From the NCBI GenBank assembly GCA_009760885.1, contig CM019712.1, positions 27,759,816 through 27,823,815 of the forward strand: DNA of 64,000 nt, read 5' to 3'. The first letter of the stretch is position 1, and every line of letters begins with the position of its first letter. The position numbers and the translations under genes are program-made. Below the pieces are notes generated by a model. The model had not been told where the DNA came from and searched no databases. It saw only the letters and a list, made by a program, of their open reading frames with translations. This DNA is from Achatina immaculata (Eukaryota; Mollusca; Gastropoda; Stylommatophora; Achatinidae). Positions 46,449-59,834 of this stretch are shown here, piece by piece.

Positions 46449-46810
46449 TGTGGATGCATCTGTTTTTGATTGTCTCTGTCTGTGGATGCATCTGTCTGTG
46501 GATGCATCTGTCTGTGGATGCATCTGTCTGTGGATGCATCTGTTTGTGATTGTCTCTGTCTGTGGATGCATCTGTTTGTGATTGTCTCTGTCTGTGGATG
46601 CATCTGTTTGTGATTGTCTCTGTCTGTGGATGCATCTGTTTGTGATTGTCTCTGTCTGTGGATGCATCTGTTTGTGATTGTCTCTGTCTGTGGATGCATC
46701 TGTTTGTGATAGTCTCTGTCTGTGGATGCATATGTCTATGATTGTCTCTGTCTGTGGATGCATCTGTTTGTGATTGTCTCTGTCTGTGGATGCATCTGTT
46801 TGTGATTGAC
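46449..46810 (+). repeat. 32-bp tandem repeat built from two 16-bp halves, about 11 copies
   Basis: Halves GGATGCATCTGTCTGT and GATTGTCTCTGTCTGT look like diverged versions of one 16-bp unit, and three pure 16-bp copies occur at 46490-46540. The minus strand is open in three frames as rotating HPQTETITNR-type peptides, a by-product of the 32-bp period. Confidence 0.9.
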
Positions 46811-46949
46811 TCTGAGTGTTGATTTCTCTAAGTGTATTTGACTCTGTGCGAGATTTTCTCAGTATGTGGGGGTCTCTGCTTGTTTCTTTTGTTCTGTGGT
46901 CATGTCTACCTGTGAATGTTTTATATTTGTGGTAGTTTCTAATAATGAA

Positions 46950-47285
46950 GACTTGTAAAGAAGATTAAACAGAGAAAACTTAAATATTAAACATTAAATT
47001 AAAAATATAAAAATATAAAATATAAAAATATTACTGTTTAAAATACTTAAATATTTTGGACATATTAACGTCATGAGAATTTAGATAAGACAGTCTTGGA
47101 AGGGTAAATAAGGGGGAAAAGAAAGATAGGAAGATCACACCGAAGATGGCTACATGATGTCGTTGATGATATGTGAATGGATGCATCAGAAGCAGGGCAT
47201 CTTGCTTACAACCGAGAGGTCTACAGGAGAGCTGGTAGGGAGGCAAAGTTCTGCAAGGGACGTGCACATGACTTACTGACTGAAT
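46950..47285 (+). mobile_element. Old LINE family A fragment
   Basis: Diverged nucleotide match to the family A 3' end, recognisable by GAAGATGGCT, GTTGATGATATGTGAATGGA and GGGAGGCAAAGTT, then GCAAGGGAC. Internal AT-rich insertion at 47000-47040. Confidence 0.75.
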
Positions 47286-47352
47286 ATGACGTATAACCCC
47301 AAGAGAAATATGTTTTTTCTTAATTTGTGACTAACAACATTTGTCATATAGT

Positions 47353-47592
47353 TAATTCTTCTTCTTCTTCTTCTTCTTTTTCTTCTTCTTCTTATTCTTT
47401 TTCTTCTTTTTCTTCTTCGTCTTCTCCTACTATTACTACGTCTAATTCTTCTTCTTCTTCGTCTTCTTCTACTATTACTACGTCTACTTCTTCTTCTTCT
47501 TATTCTTCTTCTTTTTCTTCTTCGTCTTCTTCTACTATTACTACTGCTACTTCTTCTTCTTCTTCTTCTTCTACTACTACTACTACTACTAT

Positions 47593-47631
<39 letters not shown>

Positions 47632-47659
47632 TACCACAACTCTTCTTCTTCTTCTTCTT

Positions 47660-47716
<57 letters not shown>

Positions 47717-47717
47717 T

Positions 47718-47774
<57 letters not shown>

Positions 47775-47826
47775 TACTACTACTATTCTTCTTCTTCTAT
47801 TACTAATACTTCTTCTTCTTTTTCTT
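47353..47826 (+). repeat. (TTC)n and (TAC)n compound microsatellite
   Basis: About 470 bp of trinucleotide runs. The 159-codon Ser/Thr/Leu ORF across it is an artefact. Confidence 0.93.
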
Positions 47827-47839
47827 CAGTCAGTTTCGT

Positions 47840-48420
47840 AATCACATCTCTCCAAATACTCAGCTGAATCGCCTCCTTGAATCCTGTTGTCAACAGAAGC
47901 TATTAATAAGAACCTCAGAGTTTCTCCTCCATGCTTCTCTCTAGGGTCCATACCTGGCCTCTGAGGACTCTGTATATAGAGCAAATCTGTAGTATGGGTT
48001 CAGGAGTCGGGATGGAGGTCATGTTGGGACGTGAATTGGGTTCGGCGCAGGCTTTTTCTCGTGGAGATGAGAATTTAGTCTGACTCCCTGTTTCATAGCT
48101 TGAAGATTGTGGTATAGTGCTCAGTCTTATTATGGGTCCATGTTGTTTGTTTTCCCTCTGCAGGTGTTCTGGTATTTCCCTTAGACTAATGTTTTCACTT
48201 CGTTTTGTGGCATTTTGTGTCTGGGTTGCTCTTTTTTGTGATTTTTGTTTGTTAGTCTATCTTCTGTTTCCTTTCCTGCAATGCCACAGTGTGCATGGAT
48301 CCACTGTATCGCTGTCCTGTTTGATAGGAGCTCTGACTTAGTTTCTCTAGTACATCCCTTGTTAGGTTGTCCTTTGCTTAATCTTCTATTTCCTTGAGGG
48401 TTGTCTGGCCGTGAATAAAA
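47840..48420 (-). mobile_element. LINE with RNase H domain, C-terminal fragment
   Basis: The minus strand reads TAIQWIHAHCGIAGKETEDR near 48240-48310. This matches the RNase H block xxLQWIPxHCGIxGNExAD found in RNase-H-bearing LINEs. Further downstream YRVLRGQVWTLERSMEEKL fits the tail region. Frames are broken by stops. Confidence 0.6.
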
Positions 48421-48631
48421 AGGATAATTTTTGTGCCTTTTGGCCTTTGTTGCTCAAGAGTCTTTGTGTAGGAATTAATGATTTTAATGTGGTAATAACT
48501 GCCTGTAAATTATATGTTGTTATATTGAATTTTTTAAAGTTGATATCTTATCTTTATAGGGACATGAAGACTGAAGGTTGCACGGACTACCACATGCACA
48601 CATCACACCAACGAAAGAAAAACCACATTCA

Positions 48632-48644
48632 CTACTACTACTAT

Positions 48645-48697
<53 letters not shown>

Positions 48698-48712
48698 TTA
48701 CTACTTCAGATA
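48632..48712 (+). repeat. (TAC)n microsatellite
   Basis: About 26 TAC units with single TAT interruptions. Confidence 0.93.
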
Positions 48713-48719
48713 ATCACAA

Positions 48720-50500
48720 AACTGTTATTGTTGTTACATCATCTGTTTACATAGTTAACAAAATCAAACAATGGATCATCTCTTTAAATGTTGTTATTCA
48801 TAAACTTATATTGTTAACACCAAAATCATTAAAATTTCCTTTAATATATAGATTCCTACAAAATTATGATCGGCAGTGGACTTTCTAGGAATCAATGTAA
48901 CACCGTATTGATATATTAGGTCTGTATGGTCTTCATTCGTAATAGCACTATATATATATATATATATTCACAAACTATCATACTAAAATGACTGAAATTC
49001 AGAATGTACACACGTAGCTAATTGGTAAGCATGTATACACATGCATATGCAAAAATTCAGTAATATAAAAATGTACTGCACCTATAAAATACCACTTCCA
49101 CATCAGAAAAAGAACATCAAAATCTTTAATAGAACTATTACACCTCCAGTGAATTATGATTATTCATTATCATTCATTACATTCACTAAGAAAATATTTA
49201 CCTAAGTGGATCTGGATTGGAACGGAGGAGTGAACTGCCTAACTCGCATGCATCCACATCATAGAGTATAAACAAATACTAGCCAACACATACATGGTTC
49301 TCCTTTGACGAATAAACATTCTCATTCGAGCCTGAACAATAATATGACTCACCCGATCTGCTGGCCTCCCACGTGCTCAGTTTACAAATCCCAACCGATT
49401 AAAATTCTATCATGTTTTCTCTATAAATTGGGCCAGAGACAGACCTTTCCCAGAATTGACTAGTCTGTCTCTGGCAAATTATTTCTTAAGCTAGGGTAGT
49501 CAATCAGCCTATGTCTGCGATGCCAATATCTCTTCTCTTACATTTGAGGCCTCCAGGATGACCATCGTTCTGATCTTAAGTTTGTGGACAGTTCTCCCGT
49601 ACTAACTGATTAAAGAATTAATCTGAAAAGTCTTGTAAGTAGTTTGTCACATATATAAAGCATCACTTCAACACATCTAGGTCTAAACATGAACTCGCAT
49701 ACTTTAAAGTTGGCCTGCAGACACCAAAGTATAACCCGACTTCTTCATCACCTGCTGATACCTCTTATAACGTAGTCGAATTTTTCTGCATCCCACACAA
49801 CAGAACTAGCAACAGGTGCAGTTTGCTACTTTACAGTTGTATTAAAATTATGACACTTTTCTTGTGCACATTTGTACAAGATATATCAGAATTAACTAGC
49901 AAGAAGTCCTACACCTTTTGGACCAAAGACGGAAAATTCAGTCTCGTAATAGATGGTCTCTATCAATGAAAAACGGAGTTGAAAATATTCGAAGCTCTTT
50001 CCAACTGCTTGTACTTTTTTTGTAGTTTTAAGCTAATCGTTTTAAAATTCAATTTATTTAACCTAAGCAACATGAAGTTAAAAACAAACATAACGGTTGT
50101 CAACAAAGAGAGAAAGACGAAGAGGAAAAAAAATGTCTGAACTGGCTGAACAAGTGGCAGAAAAGAAATAAAGACAAGATAAAAGATTTAGCTGAGGCAA
50201 CCAAAGAACCACCGAATTATGATTTCTAAGAGACACATGCACTGCACCAAATCAAAACCAAAAAACAGAACAAACATTCTGTCCTAACAGAACAAACCCA
50301 CGATATTCCCTGCCTGAACTTATCAATACTTTTGCTGTGTCATCGAGTTTAACAGATTAGTATCACTGTGTCCAAGATTCCCAATACATAAATGGCATTG
50401 TTTATTTTGTACATATGTAACATTATTCTTCGCATGTTGTGTCACCAGTTCTGGGACTTGTTTCTGAAATGAGTGAAGCCATATCTTACTTCGTATATCT
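48720..50500. other. No recognised gene
   Basis: AT-rich, with a short (TA)n run at 48950-48968. Nothing else supportable. Confidence 0.45.
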
Positions 50501-50504
50501 TATA

Positions 50505-51062
50505 TCCTTCCCGTGGCCTTAAACGTCACAAAGGACTCACATAGTAGTTACCAAGTTTTCCTGTCTTCGGCGAGTCTTTCAACCTCATCAAATGAGTCTA
50601 TGCCTACTAATGTGTCCTCTCTTAAGAGTGTCCTCTTTAGAGTTTCATGTGGCCGACCTCTTTTTCTTTGGCATGTTATTTTCCACTTGATAGCTTGTTT
50701 TGTGATTCTTTGACTATTTCTTTTCATGATGTGACCGACGTATGTCCATCTCCTTTTCCTGATCACCCATGAGACTAGTTGTTGTTCTCTCATTTGCCTT
50801 TTCTCTGCGTTGTATTTGATATCGGTCTACTTTATGCCGAGCATTTTCCCCAGTAGTTTGTTTTCAAAATAGTCTAATTTGTTGTTGATTTCTTTAGTTG
50901 TTTTTCAGCTTTCGCATGCATATACGAGGGTGGAAATTACATTTGAATTGAATAGTGGTAATTTTGTATTTGTGCTGATAACTTCTGAGTGCTGTATGTT
51001 CTCAAGATTCGAAAAGGCCAATGCTGCTTGTGCAATTCTAATTCTAACTTCCTTTCTCATAT
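50505..51062 (-). mobile_element. LINE family C C-terminal fragment
   Basis: The minus strand reads MREQQLVSWVIRKRRWTYVG, HIMKRNSQRITKQAIKW, CQRKRGRPHETLKRTLL and EVERLAEDRKTW, co-linear with 10860-11110 of the plus-strand copy. The part upstream in its sense (50880-51060) is degraded. Confidence 0.85.
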
Positions 51063-51424
51063 AGTCATGTAGAAGTCATATAGAAAGTAGAGAAAAATAT
51101 GTGATGAATTTGCTACTTTTTGTCACAGAGACACTTACAGGATATAGTATTAGTTATCATAGTTTTCTTGTTCCTTCGATACACTGGAAGCGCATGTTGC
51201 CATCTCTGTATCGACCGTCGTTTCCTCTACAAAAGTAACCGAGTACTTATTTCCACAGCTTCGTGACTTTTATAGATTCCAACCTGCTAATATTTTTCTT
51301 CTTACTTTGTAAGCCAAAAGTGCAGCTCTAATTAGATGATGCAGTGATGATGATGAAAACAGGAACGAGGAACCGGAGGTAGGAAGTATGGGAGTGCAGA
51401 AATGTGGAAATTGGAAAGTATAGG

Positions 51425-54400
51425 AATATATTACTGTGGCTTGTTGAGTGACTGGGGGAATATATTACTGTGGCTTGTTGAGTGCCTGGGAGAATATATT
51501 ACTGTGGGTTGTTGAGTGACTTGTGGGAATATATTACTGTGGCTAGTTGAGTGACTGGGGGAATATATTACTGTGGCTTGTTGAGTGACTGGGGGAATAT
51601 ATTACTGTGGCTTGCTGAGTGACTGAGGGAATATATTGCTGTGGGTTGTTGAGTGACTGGGGGAATATATTACTGTGGGTTGTTGAGTGACTTGTGGGAA
51701 TATATTACTGTGGCTTGTTGAGTGACTGGGGGAATATATTACTGTGGCTTGTTGAGTCATTGGGGGAATATATTACTGTGGGATGTTGAGTGACTGGAGG
51801 AATATATTACTGTGGCTTGTTGAGTGACTGCGAGAATATATTACTGTGACTGGTTGAGTGACTGGGCTAATATATTACTGTGGCTTGTTGAGTGACTGGG
51901 GGAATATAGTACTGTGTCTAGTTGAGTGACTGGTGGAATATATTACTGTGGCTAGTTGATTGACTGGGGGAATATAGTACTGTGGCTAGTTGAGTGACTG
52001 GGGGAATATATTACTGTAGCTTGTTAAGTGACTGGGGGAATATATTATTGTGGGTTGTTGAGTGACTGGGGGAATATATTACTGTGGCTTGTTAAGTGAC
52101 TGGGGAATATATTACTGTGGCTTGTTGAGTAACTGGGGGAATATATTACTGTGGGTTGTTGAGTGACTGGTGGAATATATCACTGTGGCTTGTTGAGTGA
52201 CTGGGGGAATATATTGCTATGGCTTGTTGAGTGACGTGGGGGAATATATTACTGTGGGTTGTTGAATGACTGGGGGAAGATATTGCTATGGCTGATTGAG
52301 TGACTGGGGGAATATATTATTGTGGCTTGTTGAGTGACTGGGGGAATATATTACTGTGGCTTGTTGAGTGACTGGGAGAAGATATTACTATGGCTGAGTG
52401 AGTGACTGGGGGAATATATTACTGTGGGTTGTTGAGTGAATGGGGGAATATAGTACTGTGGCTTGTTGAGTGACTGGGGGAATATATTACTGTGGCTTGT
52501 TGAGTGACTTGGGGAATATATTACTGTGGCTTGTTGAGTGACTGGGGGAATATATTACTGTGGGATGTTGAGTGACTGGAGGAATATATTACTGTGGCTT
52601 GTTGAGTGACTGGGAGAATATATTACTGTGACTGGTTGAGTGACTGGGGTAATATATTACTGTGGGTTGTTGAGTGACTGGTGGAATATATTACTGTGGC
52701 TTGTTGAGTGACTGGGGGAATATATTACTGTGACTGGTTGAGTGACTGGGGGAATATATTACTGTGGCTTGTTGAGTGACTGGGGGAATATATTACTGTG
52801 GATTGTTGAGTGAATGGGGGAATATATTACTGTGGCTGGTTGAGAGACTGGGGGAAGATATTACTATGGCTGATTGAGTGACTGGGGGAACATATTACTG
52901 TGGCTTGTTGAGTGACTAGGGAATATAGTACTGTGTCTGGTTGAGTGACTGGTGGAATACATTGCTGTGGCTAGTTGATTGACTGGGGGAATATAGTGCT
53001 GTGGCTAATTGAGTGACTGGAGGAATATATTACTGTAGCTTGTTAAGTGACTGGGGAGATATATTACTGTGGCTTGTTGAGTGACTGGGGGAATATAGTA
53101 CTGTGTCTAGTTGAGTGACTGGTGGAATATATTACTGTGGCTAGTTGATTGACTGTGGGAATATAGTACTGTGGCTAGTTGAGTGACTGTGGGAATATAT
53201 TACTGTAGCTTGTTAAGTGAAGTGGGGAATATATTATTCTGTGTTGTTGAGTGACTGGGGGAATATATTACTGTGACTTGTTAAGTGACTGGGGGAATAT
53301 ATTACTGTGGCTTGTTGAGTGACTGGGGGAATATATTACTGTGGGTTGTTGAGTGACTGGTGGATTATGTCACTGTGGCTTGTTGAGTGACTGGGGGAAT
53401 ATATTGCTATGGCTTGTTGAGTGACGTGGGTGAATATATTACTGTGGGATTTTGCATGACTGGGGGAAGATATTGATATGGCTGATCGAGTGACTGGGGG
53501 AATATATTTTTGTTTCTTGTTGAGTGACTGGGTGAATATATTACTGTGGCTTGGTTAGTGACCTGTGGAATATATTATTGTGGCTTGTTGAGTGACTTGG
53601 AGAAGATATTACTATGGCTGAGTGAGTGACTGGAGGAATATACTACTGTGACTGATTGAGTGACTGGGGGAATATAGTACTGTGGCTAGGTGAGTGACTG
53701 GTGGAATATATTATTGTGGGTTGTTGAGTGACTCTGGGAATATATTACTGTGGCTTGTTAAGTGACTAGGGGAATATGTTACTGTGACTTGTTGAGTGAC
53801 TGTGGGAATATATTACTGTGGGTTCGTGAGTGATTTTTGGAATATATCACTGTGGGTTGTTGAGTGACTGGGGGAATATATTACTGTGGGTTGGTGAGTG
53901 ACTTGTGGGAATATATTACTGTGGCATTTTAAGTGACTGGGGGAATATATTACTGAGGCTTGTTGAGTGACTTGTGGGAATATATTACTGTGACTTGTTG
54001 AGTGATTGGGGGAATATATTACTGTGGCTGGTTGAGTGACTGAGAGAAGATATTACTATGGCTGATTGAATTACTGGATGAATATATTACTGTCGCTTGT
54101 TGAGTGACTGGGGGAATATAGTACTGTGTCTGGTTGGGTGACTGGTGGAATATATTACTGTCGCTAGTTGATTGACTGGTGCAATATAGTACTGTGGCTA
54201 TTTGAGTAACTGGGGGAATATATTACTGTAACTTGTTAAGTGACTATGGGAATATATTATTGTGGGTTGTTGAGTGACTGGGGGAATATATTACTGTGGC
54301 TTGTTGTGACTAGGGGAATATATTACTGTGGCTTGTTGAGTGACTGGGGGAATATATTACTTTTGGTTGGTGAGTGACTGGTGGAATATATCACTGTGGC

Positions 54401-57400
54401 TTGTTGATTGACTGGGGGAATATATTGCTATGGCTTGTTGAGTGATGTGGGGGAATATATTACTGTGGGTTCTTAATTGACTGGAGGAAGATATTGCTAT
54501 GGCTGATTGAGTGACCGGGGGAATATATTATTGTTGCTTGTTGGGTGACTGGGGGAATATATTACTGTGGATTGTTGAGTGACTGGGAGAAGTTATTACT
54601 ATGGCTGAGTGAGTGACTGGGGGAATATATTACTGTGAGTTGTTGAGAGAATGGGGGAATATAGTACTGTGGCTTGTTGAGTGACTGTTGGAATATAATA
54701 CGGTGCTTTTTGAGTGACTTGGGGAATACATTACTGTGACTTGTTGAATGATTGGGGGAATATATTACTGTGGGATGTTGAGGGTTGAGTTACTGGGGGA
54801 ATATATTATTGTGGCTTGTTGAGTGACCTGTGGGAATATATTACTGTGGTTTGTTGAGTGACTGGGAGAAGATGTTACTATGGCTGAGTGAGGGACTGGA
54901 GGAATATAGTACTGTGGCTTGTTGAGTGACTTGGGAAATATATTACTGTGGCTTGTTGAGTGACTGGGTGAATATATTACTGTGGGTTATTGAGTGACTT
55001 GAGGGAATATATTACTGTGGCTTATTGAGTGACTGTGGGAATATATTACAGTGGCTTGTTGAGTGACTGTCACAATATATTACTGTGACTTGTTGAGTGA
55101 CTGGGGGAAGATATTACTATGGCTGATTGAATTACTATGGGAATATATTACTGTGGCTTGTTGAGTGACTGGTGGAATATGTTACTGTGGCTAGTTGATT
55201 GACTGGGGAAATATAGTACTGTGACTAGTTGAGTGATTGGGGGAATATATTACTGTAGCGTGTTAAGTGACTGGTGGAATATATTATTGTGGGTTGTTGT
55301 GTGACTATGGGAATACATTACTCTGGCGTGTTAAGTGACTAGGGGAATATATTACTGTGGGTTGTTGAGTAACTGGGGAATATATTACTGTGCGTTCGTG
55401 AGTGACTGGTGGAATATATCACTTTGGCTTGTTGAGCGACTGGGGGAATATATTGCTATGGCTTCTTGAGTGACGTGGGGGAATATATTACTGTGGGTTG
55501 TTGAATGATTGGGGGAAGATATTACTATGGCTGATTGAGTGACTGGGGGAATATATTACTGTAGCTTGTTGAGTTACATGTGGGAATATATTACTGTGGC
55601 TTGTTGAGTGACTGGGGGAAGATATTACTATGTCTGATTGAGTTACTGGGGAATATATTACTGTGGCTCTTTGAGTGACTGGGATAATATAGTACTGTGT
55701 CTAGTTGAGTGACTGGTGGAATATGTCACTGTGGCTTGTTGAGTGACTGGGGGAATATATTGCTATGGCTTGTTGAGTGACGTGGGTGAATATATTACTG
55801 TGGGATGTTGCATGACTGGGGGAAGATATTGATATGGCTGATTGAGTGACTGTTGGAATATTTTTTTGTGGCTTGTTGAGTGACTGGATGAATATATTAC
55901 TGTGGCTTGGTTAGTGACCTGTGGAATATATTATTATGGCTTGTTGAGTGACTTGTAGAAGATATTACTATTACTGAGTGAGTGAATGGGGGAATATATT
56001 ACTGTGACTGATTGAGTGACTGGGGGAATATAGTACTGTGGCTAGGTGAGTGACTGGGGGAATATATTATTGTGGGTTGTTGAGTGACTCTGGGAATATA
56101 TTACTGTGGCTTGTTAAGTGACTAGGGGAATATATTACTGTGACTTGTTGAGTGACTTGGTCAATATATTACTGTAGGTTCGTGAGTGACTTTTGGAAAA
56201 TATCACTGTGGGTTGTTGAGTGACTGGGGGAATATATTACTGTGGGTTGGTGAGTGACTTGTGGGAATATATTACTGTGGCTTTTTAAGTGACTGGGGAA
56301 TATATTACTGAGGATTGTTTAGTGACTTGTGGGAATATATTACTGTGACTTGTTGAGTGACTAGGGGAATATATTACTGTGGCTGGTTGAATGACTGGGA
56401 GAAGATATTACTATGGCGGATTGAATTACTATGGGAATACATTACTCTGGCGTGTTAAGTGACTAGGGGAATATATTACTGTGGGTTGTTGAGTAACTGG
56501 GGAATATTACTGTGCGTTCGTGAGTGACTGGTGGAATATATCACTTTGGCTTGTTGAGCGACTGGGGGAATATATTGCTATGGCTTCTTGAGTGACGTGG
56601 GGGAATATATTACTGTGGGTTGTTGAATGATTGGGGGAAGATATTACTATGGCTGATTGAGTGACTGGGGGAATATATTACTGTAGCTTGTTGAGTTACA
56701 TGTGGGAATATATTACTGTGGCTGGTTGAGTGACTGGGGGAAGATATTACTATGTCTGATTGAGTTACTGGGGAATATATTACTGTGGCTCTTTGAGTGA
56801 CTGGGATAATATAGTACTGTGTCTAGTTGAGTGACTGGTGGAATATGTCACTGTGGCTTGTTGAGTGACTGGGGGAATATATTGCTATGGCTTGTTGAGT
56901 GACGTGGGTGAATATATTACTGTGGGATGTTGCATGACTGGGGGAAGATATTGATATGGCTGATTGAGTGACTGTTGGAATATTTTTTTGTGGCTTGTTG
57001 AGTGACTGGATGAATATATTACTGTGGCTTGGTTAGTGACCTGTGGAATATATTATTATGGCTTGTTGAGTGACTTGTAGAAGATATTACTATTACTGAG
57101 TGAGTGAATGGGGGAATATATTACTGTGACTGATTGAGTGACTGGGGGAATATAGTACTGTGGCTAGGTGAGTGACTGGGGGAATATATTATTGTGGGTT
57201 GTTGAGTGACTCTGGGAATATATTACTGTGGCTTGTTAAGTGACTAGGGGAATATATTACTGTGACTTGTTGAGTGACTTGGTCAATATATTACTGTAGG
57301 TTCGTGAGTGACTTTTGGAAAATATCACTGTGGGTTGTTGAGTGACTGGGGGAATATATTACTGTGGGTTGGTGAGTGACTTGTGGGAATATATTACTGT

Positions 57401-58035
57401 GGCTTTTTAAGTGACTGGGGAAATATATTACTGAGGATTGTTTAGTGACTTGTGGGAATATATTACTGTGACTTGTTGAGTGACTAGGGGAATATATTAC
57501 TGTGGCTGGTTGAATGACTGGGAGAAGATATTACTATGGCGGATTGAATTACTGGGGGAATATATTACTGTGGCTTGTTGAGTGACTGGGGGAATATAAT
57601 ACTGTGTCTAGTTAGGTGACTGGTGGAATATGTTACTGTGCCTAGTTGATTGACTGGTGGAATATAGTACTGTGGCTAGTTGAGTAACTGGGGTGTGGCT
57701 TGTTGAGTGACTGGGGGAATATATTACTATGGCTTGTTGAGTGTCTTTTGGGAATATATTACTGTGGGTTGTTGAGTGACTGGGGGAATATAGTACTGTG
57801 GCTAGTTGAGTGACTGGGAGAAGATATTACTATGGCTGAGTGAGTGACTGGGGGAATATATTACTGTTCCTTGTTGAGTGACTGGGGGAATATAGTACTG
57901 TGGCTTGTTGAGTGACTGGGGGAATATATTACTGTATCTAGTTGAGTGACTTAGGGAGTATATTACTGTGGCTTGTTGAGTGACTGGGGGAATATATTAC
58001 TGTGGGTTGTTGTGTGACTGTAGGTATATGTGCTT
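51425..58035 (+). repeat. 34-bp minisatellite, about 190 copies, 6.6 kb
   Basis: The core is GGAATATATTACTGTGGCTT followed by GTTGAGTGACTGGG. Variants (GATATTACTATGGCTGA, GGTTGTTG, GACGTGGG) recur in a fixed order, showing higher-order units. The clearest is 1,124 bp: 55311-56434 repeats at 56435-57558. A partial third match starts near 53350. Stops are frequent and no protein is implied. Confidence 0.95.
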
Positions 58036-58039
58036 GCTT

Positions 58040-58605
58040 AGGGACTGGGGGAATCTATTACTACAGCTTGCCGAACGATATGGAGAAAATATTCCTGTGG
58101 ATTGGTGAATGACTGGAGTAATATATTGCTATCACTTGCTGAATGACTGGGGTAATGTATTGTTGTCAGTTGCTGAATCACTCGTTTAATATATTGTTGC
58201 CAGTTGCTGAATGACTGGAGTAATATATTGCTATCACTTTTTGAATGACTGGGGTAATATATTGCTGTCACTTGCTGAATGACTGATGTAATATATTGCT
58301 GTCACTTACTGAATGACTGATATACTATATTGCTGTCACTTGCTGAATGACTAGGGTAATATTTTGGTATCACTTTCTGGACGACTGGGGGAATATATTG
58401 CTATCACTTTCTGAATGACTGGAGTAATATTGTGTTATCACTTTCTGAACGACTTGGGTAATATATTGCTGTCACCTGCTGAATGACTGATGTAATATAT
58501 TTCTGTCACTTGATGAACGGTTGATATAGTGTATTCCTGTCACCTGCGGAATGACTGTTGTAATATATTGCTAACACTTGCGGAATGACAAGGAACAGAC
58601 TTATA
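58040..58605 (+). repeat. Diverged 34-bp subfamily
   Basis: Same length and register as the preceding array, but with GTAATATATTGCTGTCACTT followed by GCTGAATGACTGGG. About 15 copies. Confidence 0.88.
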
Positions 58606-58624
58606 CCGTTAGCTTGTTTAAATA

Positions 58625-59250
58625 ATTCCATCAACGTAAGGATGAATATAAACCGCCAACAGAAAGACCAAGATAAACCATCAACAAAAGTACTAAGATA
58701 AACTATCAACATAAGGACCAAGAGAAACCATCAACATAAGGACTAAGATAAACCATCAACATAAAGACCAAGATAAAACATCAACATAAGGAACAAGATA
58801 ACCCATCAACATAAAGACCAAGATAAACCATCAACATAAGGGCCAAGATAAATCATCAACATAAGGACCAAGATAAACCATCAACGTAAGGACCAAAATA
58901 AACCATCAATATCACGATCAAGATAAACCATCAACATAAAGACCAAGATAAAACATCAAAATAAGGAACAAGATAACCCATCAACATAAAGACCAAGATA
59001 AACCATCAACATAAGGACCAAGATAAAGCATCAACATAAGGACCAAGATAAACCGTCAAGATATGGGCCATGATAAACCATCAACATAAGGACCAAGATA
59101 AACCATCAACGTAAGGACCAAAATAAGCCATCAATATCACGATCAAGATAAACCATCAGCATAACGACCAAGATAAACCGTCAACATAAGGATCAAGATA
59201 AACCATCAGCAGAAGTAATTAGATAAACCTTCAAAATAGAGACCAAGATG
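58625..59250 (+). repeat. 25-bp tandem repeat, about 25 copies
   Basis: The unit is GACCAAGATAAACCATCAAC followed by ATAAG. The variant ATCACGATCAAG recurs about 226 bp apart (58910 and 59136), a hint of a nine-unit higher-order repeat. Confidence 0.9.
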
Positions 59251-59411
59251 AACACTACCCCGTTAGCCAGTTGTTAGGGCACATCAACCGTGTACTAATA
59301 CCACCACAAAGAGGCTGCTCTGAGTTCTAGCATGCTCGATTTCATCAGACAGCACAAAGCGTGCCGTCAGTCCAGCACAGCCATCTTGTTGCCCTACATA
59401 ATACAGACTGC

Positions 59412-59515
59412 CTCACACTGTTTAAACGTTTTAGCACAAACTGTTTGAACGTAATAGCATAAACTGTTTAAACGTTTTAGCACAAACTGTTTGAACATAT
59501 TAGCATAAACTGTTG
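59412..59515 (+). repeat. 23-bp tandem repeat, 4-5 copies
   Basis: Alternating CACAAACTGTTTGAACGT and CATAAACTGTTTAAACGT units. The GTTTAAAC half is palindromic. Confidence 0.85.
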
Positions 59516-59629
59516 TTTCCTAACACGTGGGTGCCACTATCTTCCCTGTTGATTTCATGCCCATAGACGGTTCTGATAAACAAGCTAAATTAAAGTATAA
59601 TTATTTCACATTCTGTCATTGACATAAAT

Positions 59630-59655
59630 GCATCATCATCATCATCATCATCATT
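59630..59655 (+). repeat. (ATC)n microsatellite
   Basis: About eight ATC units. No LINE B sequence follows, so I do not link it to that family's tail. Confidence 0.85.
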
Positions 59656-59834
59656 GTCGTCATCAAGTGGACTTCCATCTTATTCGGCAGTTTCATCTCA
59701 AGATACACTCGGACATCTTTCTATCACTGGACGATGTACGCGTATTTTATTCATGCAGTTAAAAACGTTAATATTACCATGGAACTTTAGATTGTTTACC
59801 TACCATAACGCATTCTATTTCACCATGAGTTAGT

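Noticed and set aside
47327..47806. 159-codon Ser/Thr/Leu protein
   Set aside because: Translation of TTC and TAC microsatellites.
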